Below, in pieces: positions 24,234 through 36,440 of a stretch of 64,000 bases of DNA. Origin of the DNA: Rosa chinensis (taxonomy: Eukaryota > Streptophyta > Magnoliopsida > Rosales > Rosaceae); NCBI RefSeq assembly GCF_002994745.2, contig NC_037092.1:4454501-4518500 (forward strand). Reading direction: 5' to 3'. Position 1 is the first letter of the stretch; each line of letters begins with the position of its first letter. The notes beneath the pieces were generated by a model, which was given only the letters and a program-made list of their open reading frames with translations, searched no databases and was not told where the DNA came from. The translations under genes were made by a program, and so were the position numbers.

Positions 24234-24473
24234 TCTATACTGTTATTAAGACAATAAAACTTGCTCTCCATAACTGATTTTTTTACGATTATAGTCCTGA
24301 AATATTAATAATTTTTAACATTAAATTAATTATCAAGAACAATAGCATCAATACATAAAATACAAAATAAATAAAAATATAAAATATAACGAAATCAAAT
24401 GACTATAAACAATTTTCCACTACTTACCCATTGAGAAAAAACTTTCCACCATTCCATATGTGGGCCCTGCTAG
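24234..24473 (+). mobile_element. Small non-autonomous Helitron, 240 bp
   Basis: It begins TCTATACTGTTATTAAG after a host A and ends CTAG before a host T. A weak stem (CCAC...GTGG) lies shortly before the CTAG. The start closely resembles the Helitron at 57807, so they are related families. It has no coding capacity. Confidence 0.75.
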
Positions 24474-26008
24474 TATTGTTTATAATTGAAATTCCGTGTA
24501 CCTATTTGAGTTGTAGTCCTTTCAATCTGTGATTTAGGTGAATAGAACTGTCAATACATTATTAGCAAGTAAAATGCAAATGATTTAAACATGAGAAAGA
24601 TGCGATCTCTCTTCTCTTAATATCAGTATAGATGCATACATATTATTACTAAAGAGATTATCATCTATACATATTATTACTAAAGAGATCATTATTTTAG
24701 TGGCATTCATCCCGTACAGAGAGATCCACATTATCCACATTATCAGTGTGTTTGAATTGGTTCTTGACTTCTTATATTGGTTATGCATTTATTGTTATCA
24801 TGAGAAAAACAAAATTAAAATGAAAACATAAACATATCCTTCAGAACGACTAGCACTCTGCATATATCCTGAAATTGGTTTGAAAATCATTTTTCTCGAT
24901 CAGGTTTTCCACTTAAATTGAGTTGAAGATCTATTAAAACAAATGAGTTGATGATTGGCGCTCATTGTTTACAATTTTTTTATTATAATTATATTTATTA
25001 TTGTTAAAATTATTTATTTATCTTTGTGCATCTAATTCATATTAGTGCTCATCGTTGCAGGAATATGAGCGGTATATCAACTCGAGGTCTCACGTGGTTG
25101 ATTTCATCTTGGTCAAAAGAATGGCTAGTCAGATTTCATCTCATTGATAGGCAAGCCCGCTGGATTCCAGTAAGCTCTCATGCAGACCTTCCAATCCACT
25201 TTTTCTCAAAGCTATTTCATAGTAAGCGTGGTTTTAAAGTTTCCGTTAAATGAATTCAAAATATTTGCCTAGTAATGCAACTTATAACAAAAATTTTAAA
25301 TTTGATGATCTATAAAATATTAATGCAGTAGCTCAATACCATTTAGTTTAGTGATATTGACTCATTTTCATAAGTTGAAGACTGTGGAGTTCTGACTTAC
25401 AAAAAACTAGTTGATGTAGTAAATGAGTCAATTAATGCATTAAAATTTTACTTAAATTAGCTAGATACAATATATTAATTTAACCATAGGACTACGGTAT
25501 AGGACCAGAACACTATGTTCCAAGCTTTTCTCTTCTTTTTTTTTGTTGTTGTCTGACAATAAATTATATTAGTGTAAGACAATAAATTCATTTACTACTA
25601 CACATGAATTTTTGTAAACAAACCATTTATCATGGGAGCCTTTCTAATAAGGATCACTTTAATGAAGACTAGTTGAGAACTTTCCAATCAACAGTATGTG
25701 AGACCTACTTTTCAATTATATTACGGTAAATCAACCTTTAGATGTTTATGTATGCATGAGTAGATCACTTCTAAAAAATTGCTTCCAAATTGTTATTTGT
25801 TAAGGTACCGAACAAAATCAAATCAATGTACGAACCAAATATGTCAAACATGAATTGTTCATGTTATAATTGATAAATTACGATTATGAATGTCTTAAAG
25901 ATTTTCATTTTGAGTCAAAAATTGAATAAATGATCTACACATGAATATTTAAACATCTAATGATTGATTTGCAAAAGGAAATTTTTTAAGAACAGGAAAA
26001 CACATTAG
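24474..26008. other. Intergenic, one possible orphan exon
   Basis: At about 25061-25140 an acceptor TTGCAG is followed by an open frame EYERYINSRSHVVDFILVKR and a TGA soon after. It may be a terminal-exon relic. I do not recognise it. The rest is AT-rich without features. Confidence 0.35.
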
Positions 26009-26763
26009 GGATGACAAAAATCCCTAGCAGGGCGGAGCTCCATTGGATACCCGCCCCTAATGGGGGAGAATTCAGGGACAAATGGGGATCCCCAATCCCC
26101 GCTATCTAAGATTGGGGATGGGGCGGGGATGGTATTGTGATCCCCAAACCCGCCCTAATAATATATACATATATTTAATTTATATATATTTTAATTTATA
26201 CAGATTTGCTCATCTAAGGGACAATTTTAAGGGACTGTGAGGGACAAATGCATCTCAACCACATATATTAAATATAAAAGCAGAAATTATAACAACTTAA
26301 AACTGTGCATTTATTTTCAGTCCTCATATTCACTTGTCTCTCACAGTCCCTTAAAAACTGTCCCTTACGTGAGCAGACCTTTTAATTTAGATATATATAT
26401 ATTTATAAATTTATTTTTTTATAATATAAATCACAAATATATACATTTACTATTTTACTTTAATAGCTACACTTTTAATTTGATGGTGTTTTGACTTTTG
26501 CACTCATTGAATTATGATTTATGGATTTAATAATGTTTTAATTTTATTTGTTGTAGATTTTGATTTTAAAAAAGGCAATAGGAGAAAAAAATTATTTTAT
26601 TTATTAAATTCTTATTGGAGATTTAGGGCAGGTTTGGAGGCTTAGTCCCCAGTGAGGATGGGGACGGGGAATCCCCAACGTATTTTTATTGGAGATTGGG
26701 GCGGGGATGGAAGTGGAGAATGACCCCGGGGATGGGGATGGTATTGTGATCCCCATCCCCAAA
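26009..26763. mobile_element. GGGGATGGGG-rich MITE, incomplete, with a nested MITE
   Basis: The left end is TAGGGATGACAAAAATCCC. G/C-rich words such as GGGGATCCCCAATCCCCG and GGGGACGGGGAATCCCC flank both sides of an AT-rich core, as in plant hAT-type MITEs. A proper right terminus is not seen: the sequence passes into another element at about 26764. A 181-bp MITE sits inside it. Confidence 0.6.
26199..26379. mobile_element. MULE-type MITE nested in the 26 kb element
   Basis: The inverted ends share CTAAGGGACA/GTAAGGGACA and TTAAGGGACTGTGAG. A repeat of TTTTAATTTA flanks it (26189-26198 and 26380-26389), consistent with a 9-10 bp target duplication. Length is 181 bp and it is non-coding. Confidence 0.75.
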
Positions 26764-26948
26764 CACATATGACTCACTATGAAGATTGGTACATTTTCTT
26801 TCAAAAAAATCAAGACAGTACATGAAGTTGAAAACTCAACCTAAAATTGGTACGTATTGTTACATCCTCATTTAGTCAATGTGATTTTGGTCAAACTTGT
26901 AAGGGCAAATCCGTTTTTTCAAGGATTGATGAAAAAACAAAACAAAAC

Positions 26949-26980
<32 letters not shown>

Positions 26981-27362
26981 GAGGAAGAGGAAGAAGAATA
27001 ACAAGGAGATCGAAGAAACTCAGATTTGGGTATCCAAATCAAACCTTGATATGGGGGAGGGACTGAGGAAGGAAGGAGGAGAACAAACCAAACCTTGATA
27101 TCAAGGAGGGAGGGAGAAGGAGGAGAATATCAAATTTGGGTGTCCAAATCAAACCTTTTTTTTTTTGGGTGTTGGGGGGGTGGAAATATACTAAATTATC
27201 CTTTGAATAATGAATATTTGCATAAGGTTAACGGTGTAATTGACGTTATATACTAAAAGTGTGTCTGGTTTTGAAAGTCTAGTACCGTTTTGATTTATTT
27301 GAAAGTAAATGAACTGAATTTTGGAGTGGGTCATATGTGGTATATTGTTCTTAAATATTTTC
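26764..27362. mobile_element. MULE-like element with degenerate inverted ends
   Basis: The left part ACATATGACTCACT...ATTTTCTTTCAAA and the inverted right part ACATATGACCCACT...ATTTACTTTCAAA correspond over about 80 bp. The outermost right-end sequence has no partner on the left, where the GGGGATGGGG element abuts, so the left terminus is probably truncated. Purine-rich tracts fill the interior. There is no transposase. Confidence 0.5.
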
Positions 27363-28327
27363 CTTTGCAAAAATATAATCCAAAAGTGGGTCTCACAAAA
27401 AAGTCCTCAACTAGTCCTCATTTTAGTAGTCTTCATTAGAGTCTCTCTCCATTTATCATAACTGTTTATGCCGTTTCCTGCAAAATCAGTTAGGAAAAAT
27501 CATCGATAACTACAGTCACACACCATCACACAGAGAAGAGGTTTGTAGAGGTTCACCTTTGTCTAGTGTGGAGCTAGGCTACGTCCAATTCAATATGCAC
27601 TATGGGTAAAGGGGTTACAAGGGTCAAGAAGTAAGAGCTCTATTAGGAGAGTTAACTCTCAGGAGTGGTAAACGTGTAATGTTGTGAGGGTGTCTTCCTT
27701 ACATAGCAGTGGAGGACCTTTTTTACAAATGGACTAGCTAATGGACCTTATTACAAGAATGTCATCATATCTATGTGGTGGGGAGCTCCTTACGCATGTA
27801 CGCTTGGTATCGGTGAGGAATATTCTCTCTATCTTGACAGCGGATACTAGTCACAAATCCTTTAATAATAATAATTAGAGCTAAATACTGGTTACTACTC
27901 TGTGATTTAAGTCTAAAATCTATTCAGTTCGTGGACTTCTAATTTCATCAAAAGCATCTATTTATTTTTAATTTTGATCTAATAGGTCCAAAATGTTAGT
28001 CTTCTGTTAAGTGGGTTTGTTATCTTGCTGACATGACTCGTGTGGGGCCCATATTTTATTATATGACGATGAGGTGACATGCCTAGTCAGCTAATTAGGA
28101 GTTTACATTGACTTGGTGGGATCCTCTTTGATGACATGTCACCTTGTGAGTGAATGAGTGGATGCCACTATTAGAAAACTATCAAAAATAAGGATTTCTA
28201 GTATACCATTGCTCAAATCCATGACCACTAGAATACAACTCGCACAACAAACCACCATTCTAACCTTGCATTGTTATAAATTATCCTCAGTTTTTATGTT
28301 TATACAATGTCCCTTGAATTTTCTCTT
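27363..28327. other. Intergenic, possible LTR-like fragment at about 27530-27850
   Basis: The block AGAGGTTCACCTTTGTCTAG...CTACGTCCA...GGTGTCTTCCTTA has a word order similar to the LTR at 59320 (GTGGTTCATC...CTACGTCCA...GGCATTCCTTTTATAGG). It may be an old, diverged LTR piece. The rest is featureless. Confidence 0.3.
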
Positions 28328-28342
28328 CATCAAACTATATCT

Positions 28343-28472
28343 TTTTTTTTTTTTTTTTTGAATCTGGACGACAATGTAACTCCCCACCCCACCCCTGATG
28401 TCAGTGAGATTTGAATCCATGACCTCCATAGTGTTAGTTAGGCTAGCTAACCAACAAGCCACAACTCACCGA
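28343..28472 (-). mobile_element. tRNA-derived SINE with perfect 15-bp target duplication
   Basis: The minus strand starts TCGGTGAGTTGTGGCTTGTT with an A-box-like GTGGCTTGTTGGTTAGC, has a B-box-like GGATTCAAATC, and ends in a poly-A tail (the T run at 28343-28359 on the plus strand). The 15-bp duplication CATCAAACTATATCT lies at 28328-28342 and 28473-28487, both perfect. This is a textbook LINE-mobilised SINE insertion. The identical duplications and long A tail point to a young copy. Confidence 0.9.
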
Positions 28473-28629
28473 CATCAAACTATATCTCTTAAAATTTGAA
28501 ACAAAAATTCATTAACCATTTTTTTTATGAGAAATGAAATATTTTCACATAAAAAAGAGAAACAATTTTGTTCAAAGGAAAATATTTAATTTTTTAGCAA
28601 TTGATATGACTCAATTAAAACTCAAGTAT

Positions 28630-28817
28630 TGTAAAAGTAAATGGGACTTGGTCTACTTATTTCATTAGATAGTACTTTTATACAGGGAGAGAATTATAAT
28701 GGAAATATCAATTACAATAATAACAATAAATGATAATTGAGTTGTAATTGCTAATCCCTTAATTTCCACTTCGTCAGTTACTTTGACGAACACACATAAT
28801 GTGTTTTTCTTTTAACA
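28630..28817 (-). repeat. 3' LTR of the copia element
   Basis: Starts TGTAAAAGTAAATGGG and ends TTTTAACA on the plus strand. It is preceded by AGTAT and, on the element's internal side, by a purine tract. Confidence 0.93.
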
Positions 28818-29019
28818 CTCCCTATTGTGCCAAGTCAAAAACGAAATGGTGCATGAATTGTTGTTTCACTAAAAACCTTGTCAAATCACAATCCTGTGGG
28901 AGAAAAAGTGCACTTTGGTCGAAGGAAAAGAGCACAATCCACCTATTACATTTGATGATGACATGTGTGTGTTAGACTTCCCATGACGTCTACACCTCCC
29001 TTTGATCCTTACATTAGTC

Positions 29020-30290
29020 AAGGGATCTTGGAAAGTCTTCGCATTCTGATGTTTTTCACATGTTTCTCAAATATGGCCTTAGGCAATGATTTGGTGAACA
29101 AATCTGCCACATTCCCTCAGACTTTACTTGATTCACTTGAATTTTGAGGAGAGTCTGTTGTTGCTGATTGTAGAAAAACTTTGGCAATATGTGTTTTGTA
29201 TTATCACCCTTGATATAACCAAGCTTCATCTGTTCGATGCAATCTGCATTATCTTCATAAATGCAAGTAGGCTATTCGGTTGTAGAACTCAAACCACTTG
29301 TCCCTAGAATATGTGCAATGATAGCTCTTAATCATATACACTAACGAACCGCCTCATGTAGAGTAATGATCTTAGAGTGGTTCGAGGAGGTAGCCACTAT
29401 GCTTGGTTGACCTCCAAGATCTCACCATGTTGCCAATGGTAAATACATAACAAATTTGGGAACAATCTTTATGTGGGTCAGAGAGATACCCAACATTAGC
29501 AAAACCAACCAAAACATTATTTGGGGTTTTGGTGTAGTCATTAGCACTTTCGCCATCAACATTTCTTTTGGGGATTGCAGTTCCATTTGCGGCGCCTTTT
29601 GTCTCTCTGCAGGGAAAGAACAGTCACAAGTCAATGGTTCCTTTTAGGTATCGGAAAATGTTCTTGATACCATGCTAGTGACGTTGCGTTGGTGCTCAGC
29701 TAAATCTAGCTAACAAGTTCAATGAGAATACAATGTCTGGTTGATTGCATTAGGCTAAGTACAATAATGCGCCTATTGCACTTAGATAGAGAATTTTAGC
29801 TCCTAACACCTCTTCATCATTTTCCTTTGGACGAAATGGATCTTTCTTTGCATCCAAACTTCAACCGATCATGGGAGTGCTAACAGAATGTGCTTTGTTC
29901 ATGTTAAATCGCCTTACCATCTTTTGGACATACGCAGACTGGTGGATTAGTATTCCACAAAATTGGTGTTCTAGTTCAAGGCCTAGACAAAATCGAGTTT
30001 TCCAAAAATCCTTCATCTCAAATTCGGATTTCAAGTAGCCGAGTACCTATTATGTTCATATCATCGACATATACGGGTACAATTGCAAGTCCGGAACTTG
30101 TTTTCTTTATGAATACACAGAGGCATAATTCATCGTTCTTATATCTCTTCCCAATTAAGTAGTTACTTAGACGGGTATACCACATCCGCCAGGATTGTTT
30201 CAATCTGTAAAGTGAGCATTTAAACCTAATTGCAAACGCACTCCATGGTTTAGAGTCACTTAATTTGGGTAATGTAAGGTCATCAGGCAC

Positions 30291-30325
<35 letters not shown>

Positions 30326-32697
30326 GTTACTGCATATCTCTATGGGGATCTTGATTCAGATATATGTGTGTACACATACATATATCTGAATCAATTAAGA
30401 TCCCCATAGAGATATGCAGTAACCATATCCATGAGCTGCATTTCCGGTCATTTGGAAACTACCAAGCTAACTAAGTAGCGGAATGTTATAAAGTCCATTA
30501 TGGGAGGGTATGTCTCATCATAGTCAATTCCAGGACGTTGTGAGAAACCTTGTGCCATAAGGCGAACCTTACACCTTAGGACTTCATTCTTCTCATTACG
30601 CTTTTTGACATAAACCTAATGTCATACAAGTTTTACACTTAGTGAGGTTAGTACTATCGGACTAAATACCTGTCTCTTTGCCAAAGAATCTAGTTCTGCC
30701 TGGATTGCTTCTTTCCATTTAGGCCAATCTGCTCTTTGTTGACATTCTACAATAGAGCGTGGTTCGATATCATCGTGCTCTATTATTTCTTAAGCAACAA
30801 TGCATGCAAATACATCATCAATGTGTATGGAAGATCTTTCCATCAACTCATACACACTTTCATAATCCATTGAGATTTCTTTGTTCTATGGAATCATTTT
30901 ATACATCAGAGCATCCTTCATTATTGATTCATGGACATAACTATAATAAGAGACAATCTCATGAGAGAGATTCTCTATATTGATGATTAATGAATTGTTT
31001 GTGCGTTACTCACCCTCTTCCTCCTTGGGTGAGTGTCAATCGAACCAAGTGGCCTCCCCCTCTTCCTTTGGGGAGCCACCGCCTTAACCACACCTCCACT
31101 AAGTGTGGTTGCAGCGCCTCTATCTGCGGTGTTGTGGCCCTTGTTGGAGACTTCTAACCTTATAGGCACATTTGCAGTTGGTATATGTGATCTCGTCAGT
31201 TTTGCGATATCAGTAAAAGCATCAGGCATCGAATCTACTACCTTCTGAAGATTGATTATTCTTTTCACTTCACTTTCACATTGTGAAGTGCGAGGATCAA
31301 AACGAGATAGAGTGTGGACAAACCAGACAGAGTGGGGACAAAGCACGACAATTCCTGTCGATCTCTTGGAAAATCATTTTTCCTATCTCTCCCTAACGAC
31401 GGGAAGACTGTCTCATCAAAGTGACAATCCACAAATCTAACAGTAAAGAGATCGTCTGTTAAGGGTTCCAAATAGCAGATAATTGTTGGAGATTCGTATC
31501 CAACATAAATATCTAATCGTCTCTGAGAGCCCATTTTAGTGCGCTGTGGGGGCGCAATAGGCACATATATTGTGCAACCAAATATGCGTAAGTGTGAAAT
31601 GTCAGTCTCATATCCAGTTATCAAACATAGAAAATGGTTGGCCAGCAGTGGGTTTGAAACAAATAAGTAAAGTTGCACGCAATATTGCATAATCCTAGGT
31701 AGATGTAGGCAGGTTGGTGCTCATAATGAGTGCCCTAGTCACCATTTGTAGCCTTTTGATGGTGGGCTTCTGCCAAACCATTTTGTGTGTGCATATGAGG
31801 TACAAGATGCTCTACATCGATCCCAGTAGACATACAATAATCATCAAATGTTTTTGATGTAGGCTTGATAGGGTGATCAGGGTGGTGAGCCCTTAAATGT
31901 ATAATTTGTGTTAGGGGTTTTGCAAATGTAGTATTTCTTGTGGACAATAATGCGATATGTGACCAGTGTGTCAAAGCATCCACCAAAACCATAAAGTACT
32001 TGAATGGTCCGCCTTCTAGATGGATAGGTCCACAAATATCTCTTTGTATCCTTTGTAAGAATATAATGTTTTGTTTTGTATCTTTTGCATAGGAAGGTCT
32101 CGGTCCTGTTTTTTCTAAAGAGCAGGCTTTACAAAATGAGTGATGTGCCTTTGAAATAGTCAATGAGGCATAATGAGAGGGAGGTAGTGCTTCTGGTACT
32201 TCAGAAAGCAATGCCTGCATTTGAGCAGTACTAGGACTGACACCTTGCAATGTGGTGGATTTTTGTCCCATTTTATTTTTCACTCGAAAGAAGGGATGTC
32301 CGTGTGAGTTTTTTAAAATACGGATCATCATGTCACGATCAGGATGCCCCAGGCGGTCATGCCAAAGCTTGTATGAGTCAGTGTCCCACATTTCATTGTT
32401 GGTGGTGGCATATGATTCAATGATCCAAATAGTAGTGAGGTACAATATACTAGATTGACTCATTAGTTTCTCTAAAATGCGTTTCCTGTCACATTCATTA
32501 GAGGTTATATAAAGGTATTCGGTTCCATTCTCATAGTGGGTTTCTATATGATAATCGTTAACACGAATATCTTTGAAACTTAATAAGGTTCGATTAGCTC
32601 TTGGTGCATACAAAGCATCTGTGACTTTAAACATTGTGCCATTAGGCAACAAAAATTTGGCAATTTCTCGCCCTTTTATTACAATCATCGTAGTCAC
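29020..32697 (-). pseudogene. Copia polyprotein remains: integrase, reverse transcriptase, RNase H
   Basis: At 31735-32697 a 320-codon ORF holds the gag-pre-integrase zinc region (LWHDRLGHPDRDMM ... FCKACSLEK) and the integrase core start (RDICGPIHLEGGPFKYFMVL). At 31265-31690 is the integrase C-terminal part (HLRIFGCTIYVPIAPPQRTK). At 30018-30296 is RT with the catalytic YVDDM, followed in element order by RNase H near 29340-29560 (GYLSDPHKD, SWRSTKHSGY). Stops and frameshifts separate all blocks, so no polyprotein can be made. A fold-back interrupts RT. Confidence 0.85.
30297..30425. repeat. (TA)n plus 102-bp fold-back inside the RT coding region
   Basis: Arms TGGTTACTGCATATCTCTAT (from 30324) and its inverse (to 30425) pair over about 48 bp around GTGTGTACAC, with one 4-base bulge (ATTA in the right arm). 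The right arm is the natural RT coding sequence read on the minus strand (VTAYLYGDL). The left arm is an inverted copy of it. A (TA)n run (30297-30321) sits between the left arm and the RT part starting KVPDD. Confidence 0.9.
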
Positions 32698-32951
32698 AGA
32701 GGAATTATAGGCTATTAATTCAATGAATAATTGTCTATTCCTTAATATGGTATGGGTAGTCCCACACTCCCACTATCAACTAACCACTTAAGTTCTCCTC
32801 GATTCATTCCTACAAGTAAATGGGGTGTATTATTAAAGAATTTGAAAATATATCTCATATTCTTTAGAGTATTTCTATTTAGGTAGAATGATAATATTTT
32901 CATTCTAATTTTTCTTCTTCTTTGCTATTAGCTATGAGCGTGCTGATAACG

Positions 32952-33139
32952 TGTGAAAGTAAAATGGGAATTGGTCTACTCATTTCATTAGATAGTCTCT
33001 TTATAGAGGGAGAGAATTATAATGGAAATATCAATTACAATAATGACAGTAAATGATAATTAAGCTGTAATTGTTAATCCCTTAATTTCCTCTTTGTCAG
33101 TTACTTTGACGAAGCGCATAATGTGTTTTTCGTTTAACA
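32952..33139 (-). repeat. 5' LTR of the copia element
   Basis: Starts TGTGAAAGTAAAATGGG and ends CGTTTAACA on the plus strand, followed by the AGTAT duplication. Confidence 0.93.
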
Positions 33140-33144
33140 AGTAT

Positions 33145-33310
33145 TCATTTATCTTCATCAAAAGTACTTAGAAACAAAACAAATTAAAAAACTTAATGAT
33201 GAAATTTTTGAAGTACTTGAGTCTATTCAAGGGATATAGCATTAATATAAAAACTAAGGTTAACCGAATATCATAAATAAACATTTTTGTTTAATATTGT
33301 AAGGAATATA
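33145..33310. other. Short spacer between the copia and hAT elements
   Basis: AT-rich, nothing recognised. Confidence 0.5.
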
Positions 33311-33639
33311 ATATAAATTAGGACTGGGTTCGGTACGGTACCGGACCTTCAAGTCCAAAACCACTTACCATACCAGAACTTATTGGTACACAAAATGAAG
33401 TACCACTACCGGCCACAAAAGTCGGTATATCGACTTCTCGGTATCGGTTGGTTGGGCCTCCAACCGAGTTTCAGATTGGGCTAGCTTTTAGCTACGGCCC
33501 AAATGAAAATTTTAAATCCCTAACCTGTCAACAACTGAATAACTGAAAGCAAATAAAAAACAATCAAATAACATATCTGAATTTAAAGGCCTAGAGCCCC
33601 AGACCATACGCAAATGTAAAACAATCAAAAAACTTATAA

Positions 33640-33800
33640 CTCTCAGTCTCTCACTCTCTCACATCAACTTCAGTTCATTACTTACAGTTCATCTCATCAT
33701 CAGTTCATCACTTCATAGTTCATATCATCACTTACAGTTCATCTCATCATCACTTCATATCATCACTTACAGTTCACACAAATGAATGAATCATACAATA
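33640..33800. repeat. Short tandem repeat (TTCATCTCATCATCA type) in the hAT element
   Basis: Repeated words CTTACAGTTCATCTCATCAT and TTCATATCATCA occur several times downstream of the transposase. They probably lie in its 3' untranslated or subterminal region. Confidence 0.6.
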
Positions 33801-34160
33801 ACAAAGCGGACAATAGTTGAAAACAAAGCATTCAAACTTTCAAAGACTCAAATTTCATCTCATCATCACTTCATACTTGCTTGTTGTGCTCCTTGCCTCA
33901 CTCAAAGAGTCAAAGTTTCTGCAAATAAATTTTAGTTGAAAAGAATAAGAATGCTGGCAGTTCTGCAAATTCAATCAATGAAGAAGAATTTAGGCAGTTT
34001 TTGCAATTTCTAACGTTGAACAAGAAAGCTCACGATGTTGGTTGTTGCCTACTATGCATCAGCTTGTGTAGAGCTGAGATTGGTCAATGTTAACTCCATT
34101 CCTTGATTAAAAGCATTTTCTGCAAAATAACAAAGACAAGGTTAAAAACAATATCATGAT

Positions 34161-36440
34161 TCATAAAATAAGAAACAAAGTAACAAACAATATGAGTAGC
34201 TTAACCCTCTCAAGTTCCTCCAAAAAGTGATACATTTCAAGGTCATCGTCAGTGGCATCTTTGTAGAAGTTTGGGGGATCAGACTTTAACCAATCCGAAC
34301 TGCAAACAAGGGCTTCCACCATTTTTGGTGTCAATGAAGCTCTAAAAGGATCCACCACTCTTGATCCCAAACTAAATGCATTCTCCGAAGGCACCGTTGA
34401 GCAAGGAATAGCAAAAACATCCTTTGCTAACTTTGATAGGGTTGGATAGGTTAACTCATTGGCCTTCCACCACTTATGAATTTCTAAATTCTTTGCAAGG
34501 AGGCTAACATACCTATCCGATAAATACTGATCAACCTCATTTCGTATGCATTGTGACTGCTCTGCCATCCTCTCCCTTGCTATTTGCTTGCTGACTTCAT
34601 CAAGATTCTCCAAGTCATCCCCTTCGAATCCTAGATCTTCTCCCATGTACGGTTCAACTTCGTTGCTGCCTTCATTGGCTTTGTATTCATCATACATCTT
34701 CAGCAAAATTTTCTTTAAGTCCCCTTGTATTGAATGAATTGTCTCGTAGCTTGCATTGACTTTTTGCATTGCTACTTTAGCCCACTGCAGCTTGTATCTT
34801 GGGTCAAGAACATTAGCTATCATGATTATCTTGTTCACCGATTCGAAGCTTCCCCAATATTTGTTGAACTTGGCCTTCATTGAAGTGGCAACCCTCTTCA
34901 AAATAGGGTCTTCTGCAATGATAGCCTTGTCACTCTCAGTTTGCAATGTAACCATTTCAACAAATAATATATTGGCAGTGATCTTCTTCCAAGCGCTCAG
35001 CTTCACAGTAGCTTCATAAAACTTCTCCAAAAGCAAACAAAATGCTTCTGCATTCCTCCAATCCTCACTAGATGGTGGTCCAACCCTGGGTTTGCCATTT
35101 CTGTCCGTTTCATCGAAATAAGCTTTAAAATTGTAGTCTTCTTCACCCATTCTGCTGAACACAGCTTCATACTTAAGTGCAGCTTCAAGCATGAGGTATG
35201 TGCTGTTCCATCTTGTGACTACATCTAATGGAACATTGGCATTTGCCCTGCACTGTTCCAAAACAGCAAACTCCCTGAACTTGTCAAGACGACTTGATGA
35301 ACTCCTAACATACTTGGCACAGTTCCATATAGCAGCAATCCCATCTTGTAACTCCTTCAGACCATCCATAACTATCAAATTTATAATGTGGCATGCACAT
35401 CTTAAATGTAAAAACTCTCCCTCAAACATCAAAGTCTTGTAACTGGTCAACCTTCTCTTCATGTATGCCACAGCTAAGTCATTAGCACTAGCATTGTCTA
35501 CTGTGATTGTAAACACTTTGGTGATCTCCCATTGCCTCAAACATTGCTCTACTACCCTTCCAATCTCCTCTCCTTTGTGACTAGTAATTGTACAAAAGTT
35601 GATGATCCTTTTGTGCAATTTACAGTCACTATCCATGAAGTGGGCTGTTAGTACTAGGTAGTTTATATTCTGGATCGATGTCCAGGTGTCGGTGGTAATT
35701 GAGATCCGAGTTTCATTTGCCTTCAATTGACTCAACAAAACAACCTTATCAAAATTGTACTTATCTAGCACACCCTTGGCAGCCTGCTTTTTGTCCATTC
35801 CAGGCCATTGAGGTTCTAACTCTTTGCAGAAAGCTTTGAATCCCTCCTTCTCCACGTGCCTAAAAGGGAGCTCATCCTTGATAATCATATCGATGCACCT
35901 ATCATCACACCTCTTTTTGTTATACTTATGGTATGAGGCTCCTCCACTCACATTATCTCTATTCAACTTAGCCTACTTAGGATTAGGTTCTGCATGTAAT
36001 GGGTGAGTAGCACATTTCCTAGTATGTGCCCACATCGAGCTTGTCCCATTCTTTTTAGTATCACATAACACTTTGTCATTGCAATAATTGCAAGTACACC
36101 AACAAGTATCTATTAGGTATGAGTTCGGGTGTTTACATCTAGTGAAATGTGCCCAAAGAGGGCTTTTGTTTGCAGGCTCTTTTCTTTTCTGCCTAGCAGT
36201 AGCTGCTCTATGGGATTGGGAGTTGGTAGGATCAACTTCATCAACTGAACCTGAAGTTTGCCCTAAAGGTGGGAGTGTTTGTCCTAAAGGTGGTGGTGGT
36301 TGTCCTAAAGGGGAATGATCCAAAGCTGCAGTACCCGTCACATGTATGCCAGAACTAATCGAAGGGCTTGAGCTACTAGTCTGACTCAAATTACCACTTT
36401 GAGTACCCATAGCTGCAGAAAAAGGAAACAAGTGGAACAT
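34161..36440 (-). pseudogene. hAT transposase (BED zinc finger, RICESLEEPER-like) split by one stop codon
   Basis: The N-terminal part (36440-35973, 155 codons) carries a Ser/Pro-rich leader and a BED-type zinc finger with Cys pair CNYC and the His/Cys end WAHTRKCATH. The main part (to 34161, about 600 codons) has TDTWTSIQNINYLVLTAHFM, ITVDNASANDLA, the RCACHIINL region and the hAT C-terminal dimerisation domain (YPTLSKLAKDVFAIPCSTVP, PSENAFS, DPFRASL). Both parts are in the same frame, separated only by a TAG at 35973-35975 and two codons. Otherwise it is open and of normal family length. The 3' end may be spliced: GTTAAG follows ELER and a TTTTGCAG acceptor lies near 34124. One point mutation thus seems to have silenced it. 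Confidence 0.88.

Larger units (their letters stand above)
28630..33139 (-). mobile_element. Ty1-copia retrotransposon, structurally complete but decayed
   Basis: Two 188-bp LTRs (28630-28817 and 32952-33139) start TGT and end TTTAACA, flanked by the 5-bp duplication AGTAT (28625-28629 and 33140-33144). Next to the right LTR, read on the minus strand, lies a primer-binding-type CGTTATCAGCACG. A purine tract AATAGGGAGTG precedes the left LTR. The order integrase then RT then RNase H, read from right to left, makes it copia. By hand the LTRs differ at roughly one position in ten, so the insertion is old. Gag is short or degenerate. Confidence 0.93.

Noticed and set aside
30322..30427. MicroRNA precursor
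   Set aside because: The hairpin is nearly perfect and one arm is RT coding sequence, so it is an inverted duplication inside a retrotransposon rather than a conserved miRNA gene. Small RNA production remains possible.
28630..33139. Active copia element
   Set aside because: LTRs differ at about one site in ten by eye, and pol is broken by several stops, frameshifts and the fold-back.
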